From: Prinia subflava
Lineage: Eukaryota > Chordata > Aves > Passeriformes > Cisticolidae
Direction of reading: 5' to 3'
NCBI RefSeq assembly: GCF_021018805.1
Contig: NC_086253.1
Span: 36,519,583 to 36,583,582, forward strand
DNA length: 64,000 nucleotides
Below, piece after piece: positions 22,337 to 34,548 of the stretch. The notes below the pieces were generated by a model that saw only the letters and a list, made by a program, of their open reading frames with translations, was not told the DNA's origin and made no database searches. How positions within the stretch are numbered: position 1 is the stretch's first letter; each line of letters opens with the position of its first letter. The translations under genes and the position numbers were made by a program.

Positions 22337-23218
22337 GTGGCCATAAAGAAAATCAATCTGGCAGGACCAAGGAAGAAGGAATTAGCCTCTAATGAAATCA
22401 AGATCATGAAGAGGCTAAGGGGTCCAAGTCTTGTAAATTATTTAGGCAGGTGAGTGGTCGTGGTCTTATGCCATGAATGTTTGTTTACACACTAGAAGTA
22501 TGCAAGGTTAAAAATCCACTTTAGCCACTGGCAGAAAAGAGAGCTGTTAATTATTGGTTAGTTATTATTTCTCTACTCATCTCCAATGGATGGGAAGAGA
22601 GGGCATTTTGTCTGCATGAGTCTTCCCTGGCACACCTGTAGTTTGAAAATTGTTCAAAAACCTGGACCAACCCTACCACAGGAAGTCAACACCCTCTAAG
22701 TTATCTGGCTCCATGTTGTTGTTTCAGGATTGATTTTTTTCAAGTTCCTTAAATGCTGATGAGCCATCCTAGAGAGGATTTCCCTTGGACTGTTGCCCCT
22801 CTTTCCCATAGCTGTCCATGCTAGGAACACTAGGTGCTCATTTCCAGAAATACCATGAGTGAGAGGTTTTTAATCTTAGCTGTTACTAAACAGCATTTTT
22901 CACTTGTTGGCCATCTCAGAGACCTCCTGTTCACAGCTGTGCCATTCTCCTTGAGACTGCATAGACTGCAAACAGTGCACAGCCTCGAGGGAGTGTCTCT
23001 TCCTTTTATTCTGTCCTTGTCACAAAGGGCCCCGGAAACAAGAATCGAACCAAAACCCAATGTAGCTGTGCATGTTCATCTGCACGGCCTTGTTTCCTTC
23101 TTTCAGCTACCTTGTGCATGAGGAAGTCTGGCTGGTGATGGAGTACAGGGATGGAGGCACTCTGAGCGACGTCATGTGTGCGACAGATGGTCGCAAGGGG
23201 TGGAAGGCTTCATGGTGA

Positions 23219-26199
23219 CTGAAGGGATTGCGAGAAGAGGGTGGGGACTGTCAGGCCATTCTGAAATACCTGTGTTCAATAATGATGGTGCTGTTTCTTC
23301 TCCTCCTTGTAGCCAAGAGCCAGGTCTATGAACCAGGGAAGAAGAATTTTTTTTCAGGTAAAGATAGAAAATGGAAGGAGAAAGATCATATTGAGGCTTT
23401 TTGTTCCACCCCCAGACTGAGTTATATAGTACATCTGTTTAGCCTGTAGGATGTGAAGGCACCTGTGGAGACATTCCTTTGGGGATCCTGTGTTCCACTA
23501 TGCAGCTGGTTTCTGTCTGCCTGTGCATTTGCCACATTGAAATCAGTCTCAGGCCCAAAGAGATTAGGCTCTTTTCTGGTTTGGATTTTGTAATTCTTGA
23601 CCTCTCTGATATTTCATAAGAGTTTAGCAGCACAGAGAGTGTAAAGTGTAAAGTGTAAAGTGTGTAAAGTGGTTTTTTTTTGGCTTATTATTTTATGCTA
23701 CTCAAAATATTAATTATTGTGATGATTTATGATCTGGAACTTGTTGTTACTGAAACCTTGGATTACTCTGCCTGAAAAGTGGGTACTTTTCCCCAAAATA
23801 TTTGAAGACTTAGAAGCATTAGGGAAACTCTTACTGTAAGCTGGGGAACTTAATAGTTTCAGAAGTTATAAAAGGTCTGCTTTCAAAAGGATACTTCAAA
23901 TGTGAATACCTTTTTTTTCTCATAGCTACAAAAAAAAAAAGGCTTAATCGCCTTTGTTCTTGCTTTTACTTCATGTAGTTGCTATTTAGAGTTTTTCATA
24001 CTGAACTGAATATTTAATAAGAAAAATTGCCCTTGGGCAGAGTTTACAGGAAAAAAGTAGTGAAATCTCCAAAGTAGTAGTTTGGTACCTGCAAAGGACC
24101 AAAATCAAAAGGCTTTCAGACAAATTTGTGTGTTTTTAAGGAAATGTATAAATATGGCTATTGTTTGTGGAGGTTTGGATTTATTTTAGTAGAAACCTTA
24201 AATAAATGTCACTTAAAAGCACAGTATACAAGGGAAGATAGATGGTGTAATTTGTTCAAGGACTGATCTATTACTCTTTCAGAATAAAGAAACCTATCTT
24301 TTAATTTACTGAAATCTTGCAAAATCAAAATAGAAAAAAATTTGAAACACGGCAGTTGTGGAAGAAGAGTGTAAGGTAATTATTCACAATAGCCGTTTGC
24401 TTGTGAGTTCTAGATTGTTCTTTGAAAGATAAAAAAGCTGATATTTTGTGAAGAATGATGACATAATATTGATGTTAAAAGTTACTGTCAGCTAAATAAA
24501 TTGTGTTACTGGGAGAAAATACTATAATTATGAAAACAAATTTATAGGCTCTTGGGGAAGCAGAAAAGTTTGTGAGACCATTTCCAAGATGCAGTTGAAT
24601 GGTAATCGTTACACCCAAGCAGCATTCTTGAGCCTAGACCAGCAGAGCACAAGCCATGTCAGTGTTCAGGCTGGCTATTACTTCAAAAAATGTCTTCTTT
24701 TTCATTACAAACTCATTGGAAAAAATGCAGATAGGATTGCAGCAGCTCTGAAATGTAGAATTTGCCATTCTTCTTCAGTCCTTATCCTAAAATTATCTGA
24801 CTTTGAAAATGAGTTTTTGTGCACTCTTTGATCTATTAAACATGTGTTCTTTTTTTTATAGTGCTGGCACTTCAACAGGATTGATTCTTGTCAGCAGCTG
24901 ATGATTAGTAGTCTTTTGACAGAGAGTAGCTTGCTTACTTCGGTTGACATGTTTCTACTGTGATGTCTAAGTTATGTAGCAATTCCTTTCATCATCTGTA
25001 AACAAAATAGCAAGTGTTGACACTGACCATCAACAGGGATTTGAGTTCTGTGTTTTCCCCCTGAAGTAAAACTGGTTCTAACATGGCACACGTAGATAGA
25101 AGCTTTGGGGTGGCTGGCCGTTTAGGGTGTGTGGTTTGTGAATTGAAGAGAAAGGGAGGTATTAAGTTCCACCCAGCACCTTTGGCCTTCTTGGGGCTTA
25201 AGTTTCTGCCTAATTTTACAGGTGAAAGTTTACGTGCCTATGGCATCTTTGGCACCTAGACAACCTTTTTATTTTTGATCTAAGGACATGTATGTTCTTC
25301 CTGATTTCTTTTACCATAAATATCTAAATAGTTTCTTGAATTTGTCCTTTATTAATTGTTGAAGCATTAATTCTCTAAGAAACAGTAGAAACACACAGCC
25401 TCTTAGGTAGCTCTGGGTAGGAAGATGGAGATTAAAATAAATGTGGCCACGATCAGCTGTCTCTTGCAACAGCCCCCTTTCATTTAGCACCTCGTCTGTA
25501 TGGCTCATTTTGACAGCTGATGTGGGAAGGCTGTGACTAAGAGAAGAAGGTTTTTGGACTGAATTTGATTATAATGTTCTTCTCATCCCCCTTTTTTTTT
25601 TTAGCTTTGGGTCTACCCAGTATGCAGAATATGAACATAAGCAAGGAGAAATTTTCACTTGCCTTTGTAATATTCTTGTGAGTCCTTCAGCAAGAAAATC
25701 TGAGGGAATTTTTAATTTCTGATTTCAGAATGAAGTTGATATTTTACAACATTGTCTCATTTCTGGCATTGTCTCATTAGTGGCAAAATTAAAGCTGCAT
25801 CACAGATAGAACCAAATATTCTTGGCTCCAAAGTTAATATATTTTAGAGCATTAACACTGTTAATTTTTGGATTCTGTGAGGTTTACCCCTTCCATGGCC
25901 TGTGAAGCCAAGTTAGGTAAATTCATTCAAACATTACTGATTTAGCTTAACCTTTCTCAGTTCATTGTGCTTTGCATTCTGGGCAAGAAGCCCAAGTACT
26001 ACTGATCCACCTCACCCCGGTTTTAACCTCAATCACTCAGCCAGTTGCAAGTCTTCATCACAATGTATTTTTAAGTCTTTTGTAAAAGCACCAAGCAGAG
26101 ACTTGTCATGCCTCAGCTTGAAGAAAAAGGTGTTTTACTGTTTCCATGAGATTCTCCTAGCTAGCTGAGCATTTCATATTAAGTAGAAGGTTCGTACCT
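23219..26199. other. AT-rich intergenic DNA
   Basis: No gene recognised. It includes a short tandem run of GTAAAGT-type units at 23,639-23,671 and scattered A/T homopolymers. Confidence 0.6.
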
Positions 26200-26475
26200 T
26201 CTCACACTCTTTTCATGTAAACACCAGCTATGTCCTATAAACATTGCCATTGTTTTCGCATTCCATGCTGGGACAAACAACACTGTGTGACAGTCCCCTG
26301 GACCAATGTGGTGAGAGGTGGGACTGTTAACAGTCCAATCCATGGTCACCTTGTTAGAAGTATATAATAGAAAAATAAACAAAGAGCAGGGTGCTTCTGT
26401 CCTGCTGCTCTGTTGAACACAGAACTCTGTCTCGGAGTGTCCTTCTGGCTAGGCTCGTGGCGATATTTTACCACC
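26200..26475 (+). mobile_element. Probable solo LTR, sense
   Basis: Ordered LTR signals: CCAAT at about 26,303 and 26,335, TATA box GTATATAATAG at 26,360-26,370, AATAAA at 26,374-26,379, then an R/U5-like TGCTTCTGTCCTGCTGCTCT and CTCGGAGTGTCCTTCTGG. No flanking retroviral genes. Boundaries are approximate and no target-site duplication was verified. Confidence 0.6.
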
Positions 26476-29400
26476 TCTGTCATGGTGATACCATTCAGCT
26501 GATACCAATTTTTGTGGATGCAAAAAGCATTTCTGTTATGAACACTAGCCATGGGAGTCAGCATATAATGACATAAGCTTGCAGAATAAACTTAACTCTC
26601 ATCCCTACTATTGACTGTGTAATTTCCTTTTATTAACAACATTCCAAAATATGCTTTACACAGAAAGAAAGAAAATTAAACCACTTAACCACTTTTACTT
26701 AGTCAAGAAGAAAACTTGCCAGTTTGAAGAAAGGGGGAATAAAAATAAACTGACGATTTCACTGTTTTTAGAAACAGAAATTATTTTAAAAGAAAAAAGT
26801 TAAACGGTTAAAGAAAAAGAAGGCTGTTGAAGACAGCCTATAACGTAGAATAAAATTAACAATTTTGGAAGGAATTCAAATTGATGACAAAAGATTTACA
26901 GCTTAAGTATTGTTTTTATTTAGAGGCATCTATTTAATAAGAACCTTTGACTTTTTCATAAAGGACAAGATTAACTATAAAAACTGCAAAAATACCGGGT
27001 TTAGTTACATGAATTTAAATTAATTAGGTGGTGGCAGTGCCTACTAGAGAGATAGCAAAGTCAGTTTGTAAAGGTACCTGAAATACTAAAAGCATGGCGC
27101 CTGTGGCACCACAGCCCTAACAAAGAGGTTGAGTTTATTGCCAAAGAGGGAATATGTGTTCTGTAGACATGGTTGGCAATGAAATAAATTGCTTGGACCT
27201 GAGAAAGGAACTCTACAAAGGGAAAGAGGTGCAAAATGAGGAGATTCTTCCCAAGATCCACTTGGCCTTATGTACTGATACACCATCAAAAATTACACCT
27301 AAATATCCTTATGAAAAGACAGGGAATATGTGCATTTTGATGTTGCTTTCCCCTCATAGTTTGCTAGGACTTTTTTCAGGGTGTCATTTGCCCTGTTGTA
27401 GAATGGGTTGTAAAGGGTTGGTGTGGGTGGATTTTTCAGTGTAAAGTCCAGCAGGTTAGTTTTAACTTATCAACAGTTTAAATTGCCTGATTTTGTACTG
27501 AGGAGTGTACCAATTCCTTCCTGTTGATTTCCAAGGAGGGAAAAAGGGGCAGGAACCTTTAGCTGAGGAATGGAATGGGCAGCTGGAGACGGTAACTTTT
27601 TAAGCTTCTGGGGAACAAGATTTGCTAGAGTTTGTCTGTCACCAGGCTGTGTATGCCTGCTGTCTGACACGTTTCTGGGTTTAGTAATGTCCCTAAGTAC
27701 ACACACGACTTATTTTGGAATCTTCTGTAATGCTCTTAATAGTTGAGTTATGTTAGGTATCCAAAGAGGACTGCAACAAATACTGTAAATAAACTTACTG
27801 TGTTTCTAGCAGAACTCAGATTGAATTTACTTGTAAGCTTGTTGGTCATACCTACTTCCCTTCTGGGCAGAACTTTGCTGTCAGTGATTAGATGGACTGG
27901 TTAAGCAGATCAAGCATATTCATGTGATAATGTGACAGCAGACTTTTAGCTGAAGGGGTGTCTCTCCTCATTACGAGAAGCAGCTATCCAGTGGTGCATC
28001 ACAAAGAGATACATATCTAATGGTACTATGTTATTTTTTCAAGAACTGAGATAGTTAGAAAACTAGAATTTCATAATCACTTAAATATCTGAGTTACTTT
28101 TTACGCTTTTAAATACACATTATATAGAGAATGTCAGTTATGTGCAGAGATACTGATTGATATTTAATCACTGACCATTAATACCATTTGCTGGAAATCC
28201 AGACATAGGAGTCTGTATACTAGAATCATTTTCTAAGATAGGAGTAGTATTTTCAACTACTAGGAAAGGCAAAACACCTCAGTTAAATAATTTTGAACTC
28301 ACTAAGAGTTAGCAGTGGAATAAACAATTTTTTATGATGTTAGAAACAGAATGTTGCATTACTCATGTACACAAATAACTTGATTTGTATAGCTCCTAAA
28401 CTGTGTCAGACCAATGATTTTAATACACTGGAGAAAAAAAGTACCCCCATACCGTTCAGAGGCATAAATATGAACTTTCTAGAGCACTTCAAGAACGGAT
28501 GGAAATAATGTGCTATACCAAAATACCAAATTAAATTATATATGTAACAAAACTTTCATAAAGTTTTTGTGCATTAAAGCTCTTTTAAAGGAGCTGTGTT
28601 TCATTATTAGAGAAGACAAATGAAGTCTGAATATGTAATCCAGAGCTCAACTGTGAGGAGTACTTTAAGACACTCTTATTTTTCCCTGTTGTGCCACTAA
28701 AGATGTCATTGCATTGCATTTTGAAACAGACTTTTGGTTAAAATCTTCAGTTGGGTTATTAGCCTATTAGCAGGAATTATGAGAACTGCAGAAATCTGAA
28801 TGAAACATAACTTTGGTTATGAGTTGTAACTTCATGCTCCATGGTTCGTGTAGAACCTGGATAGACATGGCGTTCAGGAAGAAAAGCTGTAAAAAGGAGA
28901 TAGATATGAGCCTTTCATTTGTTTGGTTTACAGTGTTGTGTCTTGCAATTGGCAGCACAACTCTCAGGTTTTTGTGCTGATAGGCTTTGTCATGATGCTT
29001 AAGTAATTCTGTAGAATTCTTAAGGATAGCAATAGGCTGCAGTAAAAAAGCAGTTCAGATCTAAACCAAGTTTCATCTTTTCTGGATGAAAAAGTTTGTG
29101 TTGTCTCATTTTTCGTCTTTTCATTCCCACACAGCAGTAGCACAAAGTCTGTACTTCATCTGCCTCTTCTCTTCATATTTTACGAAGAGTAGTATTTGGA
29201 TTTTACTAATGGGCTTGGGTTCCTGTTTAGAAAAGGACGCAGCAGCTGCCTGATGTTTTCCAGTCACTCCAGCTTCTGAATTTCTTGTAGCTCTCAGGTA
29301 AATATCACTTTTTTGGGTTTATTTTCTGTGCCTAAGCATAAATGCATAATATCCTTAACTTAAGAATGATATTAATGGAAAGAACATTTAATGCTTTCTG

Positions 29401-32400
29401 AAGATTGTTTTATGGTGTATATATACCTTTTTTTGTCTTCAGTCTGATGTTAAGGTAACACTTTGCATAACGAGGAAATAAATTGCAAAATAGTTCCTCT
29501 GAGTCTAGATTTCTTCAGTTCAAGTGCTTTGAATATAAAATAGTGGAAAATATTGCTGAACATAGATCACAGAGGAAATGACATAACATTCAATAGCTTT
29601 AGATAAGCAGGTAAAATTTTGAGGATTAGCATCTCATACACTTATTAAAATACAAGTCAGCTGGTCACTAAGCAGGTGATTTTTCATGCTGAGTTAGACA
29701 TTTCTTTTTCTGTAGCTCATGCTTTTTTTCTTCTGAGTCCTTCATGAATCATTGTATTCTTAATCAGAAACGCAATACTAAAACTTGATTTCTTACTGCT
29801 TTTATTTTAAACTCTTTGTTTCAAGGGCATTACTTCACAAATATCTCCTGGTTGGTTGCCTATAATGTAAAAAATAATAAATTCTTCAAAGCACCTAATA
29901 GTTCCTGTTCCTCTACCTGGTATCTTAAAATCTTCTAGTATACCTGAAATTAGACAGAAGTTTCAGAACCAGGATGGCTATCAACTTCTTGTGTATGTTT
30001 AGCTGTCTCTTGCTAAGACATGCAGAGGTGAGGGGCCATACAAATAATTCCTTGTACTGTATTTAATCTTTATCACATTTTTCAAATAAACATTTTCACT
30101 TTCAGACATTTGTATGCATCTCCAAAATATGAAGAAAAGTGTAAACACTAACTGTACTGGAATTCGTGCTGTGAATATAATTAGTCTTTTACATCTTTGT
30201 AAAAACATTATCATTTTGTTTAAATATATTACTTTAAAAATATACGTAGAAGGAAGTGTGTTTTTAAAAGTAACAACACAGCATGTGCTACAAAGAAATC
30301 ATATATCTAATGGTTTTATAGTCCTTGGTGTTAAAAAATGCCTTCAAAGAGTAAATATTCCATCAGCTGTGTTAATTGTCTTGTGTATCTTACCTTACTG
30401 AAAATTAAACACACTAGTCTTCTGAAGCATAGAAGAAAAATTGCCAGATTGAAACAGTTTATGAATGTGATTATGTAATTAATCATAGATGATAGAGCAT
30501 AGTTGTTGGGGTTTTGTTGTTGTTGTTGTGTGTGTGGTTTGTTGGTTTGTTTGGGGATTTTTTTCCTAAAAAATACTTTGTTAGGTTGAGGGTAAATAAT
30601 ACACTAGATTTTGGACAGTTTGAATTAGCAGAAACAGGTGCCACTGCTAAATAATTTCTTTCTGCATTTGGCTGCTACACAGTAAAGCATTAAAGGCCAT
30701 GCTACTTTGTCTGAGCTCTGGAGTTTGTAACAAATCACTTTATAGTCATTATAAACAGCAGTACTGCTATCTTGATAATACAGATTATGTTCTTGAGAAA
30801 TGATAGCTGACCAAGCTACATTAAAAGGGAACTCTAAGACCATAAATTCCAGCATTTGAGATTTCTTTAGTGGTTTTAGAATTAAAATAGTTAGTTGCCA
30901 GAAATGGGGAGGCATATCAGAGGAATCATTACATTATTCTTGTTTTATTTGCTGGGAATGTGCTAGTGTGTCAAGTTAGAGGGTATCCTTGTCTGCCACA
31001 GTATTACTATCTTCTTAAACAAAATAAAAATCCAAATATTGTTAATCTGCAATGTCGCTTATTGACATTTTCTTGTGTGCTATGATAAAACCCTGAATGC
31101 CATAATAATTTTACAGCCTATCTCTTCTGTTGCCATTAAGTGAATGAAAAGTCAAGATTTACTTTTATTTAGGTTTGTAATCTGAATTTTATATAAAAAT
31201 AAAAATTTTTAAATGCCTAATTGGTTGTTCTTTTCACCAGGAGATTTGAGTGGTTTTTTAATGAAGTTATCTTCAGAATACTCCCCATTTTACCACGGAG
31301 GAAATGAGGCCAGGAAATATAATTCCCAAAAGTCAAAATATGCAAATATCCAGATTAAGCTGCTGCTCTTTTCCAGTGTTTTGATATCTTTGTAATGTTG
31401 TACATTTGTTACATATGGTGCATTTCCATTTGGAAGCTCTCATTATTCTGCATTGCTGCAAGATCTGACTCCAGTTATTCACATTGCCCTGAAATAGAAA
31501 ACGTGGGACACTTACATCTGATTTTTTTTCCACTACTTCATGGCATCACATTGACCATCAGAGCCTTTATTTATTTACCTATGCTTCCATTGTCTGGTTT
31601 CCATTCCAAAAGCTGTAGCTTTCTGTTTCTGATTTTCCCAGTCTGCATGGGTTTCCTCTCAGTTATTCTGCATTCAGATCTCAGCATTCACGTTGCTGGC
31701 TCTCCCAAAATGCCGTGTGGGCGTTAACTTCTAAGCAGTTGCTCAGTTTTCATGACTGGGTGCCTCATAGCATGGCTTTGCCAACAAGCTGTAATGGTAA
31801 TTTCTGTAGCAGTTTAGAACCCTTAGATTAGGATAGACTTGGTTCTATGCAGTTGGGAGAGTTTCCAGCTAAGCTGACACATAAGAGTTATGCAGCTCTA
31901 AAAAAAGAGGAAATACTGTGAGAATAATTTTGACAGCTTGTGATGGGAATGTGTGAACTGGAATTCTCAAAATTCATTATTTCATGTAGTTTTTCATCCT
32001 TAAGTAGCTTATTACTGATGAAGGAAATTTTTGAAAGGACACAAGGCATGTTTTCACACAGGAACAACCTTCTTGTTTAATTTTCATGTTGTTCCTAAAA
32101 GTGGTTTTACAAAACTGTGAGGTTATTTGAAACATCACTTACAAAATACTAAATGCATACATAGCCTTATTACTGTACTTTCAAATTTACTTTTTTGAAC
32201 CTTAACAAAAGAATTGTACTTAAAGAGAACCATCCAACAACTGAGAAATTTATTTTGTGATATATCTACTGCAGTTGTGAGAAGCAGGAAATGGTATTCA
32301 TAGGGGAAGATGAATTGTGAGTGCTGCTAACTCCTGCTGTTATTTATGGTAATTGCTATTTGGAGTTTTGCTTCTACAAAGAAAGATTATTTTGTTTGTT

Positions 32401-34380
32401 AGCAATATGTGGAAGAAGTCTAGATGAGAAAGCAGGTACTGGATGGCACAATATAAAAAAAAAGGAAAAAGGGTCAGGTGAAACACTGTATGGAAGAAAA
32501 AACTTTCCATAACATAATTATGTTTTTCCTTGTTCAGCATGATAAATTTTTAAAAGAGGTCCACAAGATTACTGGGGAATTCTGTGGACTGGTCAAGTTA
32601 AGCTTAACAATACTAGTACAATATGGAAGAAGTCAGAAATTCCAATATTGGGTGTGTTACTTAGGAAAATACCATTTCTATTAATGACTGAAACAGAAAT
32701 TGGCAGTCGAGCTCAGAACATAATGCCTTTTATACTTGTGGAAAACATGACACCTCAATTCAGTGTCAGATAACAATGTGCCAAATATAAAAAGGGATTT
32801 TCATCTGGCATTTTAAGTGCTCGTTCCCGCTTCTAATAATGGTATGAAGAAAGCTGTTCCTATTCTGGCTGGATGAGAAGATGTCTATAAATGAAATTTA
32901 GTAAAAAAATTGCATATTTTTTCACTAACTAATATAGTTTACAGAATAATTTTCTGAATTGTCTTTTCTAGTTATGGTTGACTTTTAAGTGGATTAAATT
33001 TTTTCAAAGAAAAACACCTAATGCGTGTTTCTCTCAAGATAAACACAATTCACTTCCTGTCTGTTAAAAATCTTGATACTTGTTTCCAAGATCATTCCAT
33101 TTATCATTGTATTTTCTTCATTTATATAGGTCTGTTTGAATTTAGTTTCCAGAAAACATAGCTTCCTACTCTGATAAATTGCACCAAGAGTCAGATGATA
33201 AGAGGAGTCTTACTGTTTCCTCTTTCCTTTCAGAAATACGATTTTGTATTATAGTATTTAATATCTGCTATTCTGCTCATTGAAGTCCGGGTAGTCTGTC
33301 AATGCAGTGACATTTGGATCATACCCTTTTATCCTGATGGACAACTGCCAAAATTCTAAAATGTGGGGGTTTTTTATCGCTAAACAAGAGAATCCAGGGT
33401 GGATTAGAAAGGTTTAGGATTACTTTGGGTAGAGTATTTTAAGTTATAATTCAAGACACTGTTTTCTAATTTAGAAGGAAGTACAAAAGTTTAGAGCAGG
33501 ACCCTTTCTTGTGCTGCCATGATTCTTTACTTTAGGATTATAGTTCACTTAGAAATCTGGTTCTGTCATGCAGCTTCTCAGTTTGTATCATGTTACAACT
33601 CAGCAATTTACTAAGCAATTACTCACACTAATGGAACAACTTGTGAGTGACTGCTGATGACTGTGAGTATTAGCTGTATGGTATAAAAGCAAATTAATTC
33701 TTAAAAAATCAGAGGAATTTAGAGTCCCCTCTCTAAAACTGGCCAACAAATAAAGCCTGTCATTCATAGGTTTAAAATAATATGATGCAGCACAATGAAA
33801 TACATATCCGAACTATTAGAAATTTTCTATGTTGCATATTTACCATTGCATTTCAATTAATTTAATTTTAGGTGCTCCAGGTATTATGCATAGAAGTATC
33901 TAGATGCTTGATTTGTATCACCTGCTCTGAATACCTTTTTTTTGTATAGTGCAAAAGTCTTTGTATACTAGACACTTTCATTCAGCCTGAGCAAAATAAT
34001 GAGAGACTGTCAAAGCTGGTATATATTAAATCTCTATTTATTAATGTGTACTTCAATCATTTACAGGTATGATTCTAGTTTTTTAAGGAAAGGATATTAG
34101 TCTGACATAAAATGAAATATCAGAAACAAGCAATTGTACTTAAGCAGCAGAATATATTTTAGCAAAAACAGATTATCTGAGTTACGTGGTTATATGAATT
34201 TTAGGGGTTTATAATTATACTTTTGAAAATGTATTTTAAACATGTAAATAAAGAATTACAAATGCACAATGTGGAATGCAACAGACCTTTTAAGTGGAAC
34301 AAGTACAATCCAGGATCTTGGAACCCGCTGTCCCACATGAATATCACCAGGCTACCAAGAGCAGTAGTGAACTCAGTACT
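26476..34380. other. AT-rich intergenic DNA upstream of ASB5
   Basis: About 7.9 kb with no recognised gene or RNA. A G/T-rich tract (GTTGTTGTTGTTGTGTGTGT and following) lies at 30,510-30,556. Open frames are short and compositional. Confidence 0.6.
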
Positions 34381-34388
34381 ATGTACAG

Positions 34389-34548
34389 TATAAATAATCG
34401 CCATATTTTGAGCAGCAGGCATCATGACCAGCTGATATTTTCTTTCCTCAGGACCAGTTGTTCCCAGGAGTGCATGGCTGGAGCCATATGATCTTATCAA
34501 CACATTTGAGAGCCTGACCCAAACACTGACAGAGATTTTGCTGCAGCA
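34389..34548 (+). promoter_or_regulatory. ASB5: Candidate ASB5 core promoter and 5' UTR
   Basis: TATAAATA at 34,389-34,396 lies 153 bp before the ASB5 start codon. It is followed by CCATATTTTG (34,401-34,410), one mismatch from a CArG box, and by an E-box, CAGCTG, at 34,429-34,434. Such motifs would suit a muscle-expressed gene, which ASB5 is in mammals. This is inference from motifs only, and there is no CpG island here. Confidence 0.4.

Larger units (their letters stand above)
20337..23178 (+). pseudogene. PAK-like Ser/Thr kinase, N-lobe (3'-truncated)
   Basis: Four exons match the start of a PAK kinase domain. N1 20337-20400 reads MVTMENAALRKYIPLENIGS up to the Gly-rich loop. N2 20953-21001 completes it as GFGAVCRAHDTATGQE. 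N3 22337-22449 begins VAIKKINL (catalytic Lys 22,346-22,348) and contains the helix-C Glu (22,394-22,396) and LVNYLG. N4, from 23107, reads SYLVHEEVWLVMEY then GGTLSDVM. Phases join perfectly (2, 0, 2) with GT donors and AG acceptors. PAK homology stops at about 23,178, roughly 16 codons before the usual exon end, with no donor, and an in-frame TGA follows at 23,216. The p21-binding region is not seen upstream. The matching C-lobe lies at 7.3-10 kb, in swapped order. An antisense LTR sits in the N2-N3 intron. Confidence 0.87.
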
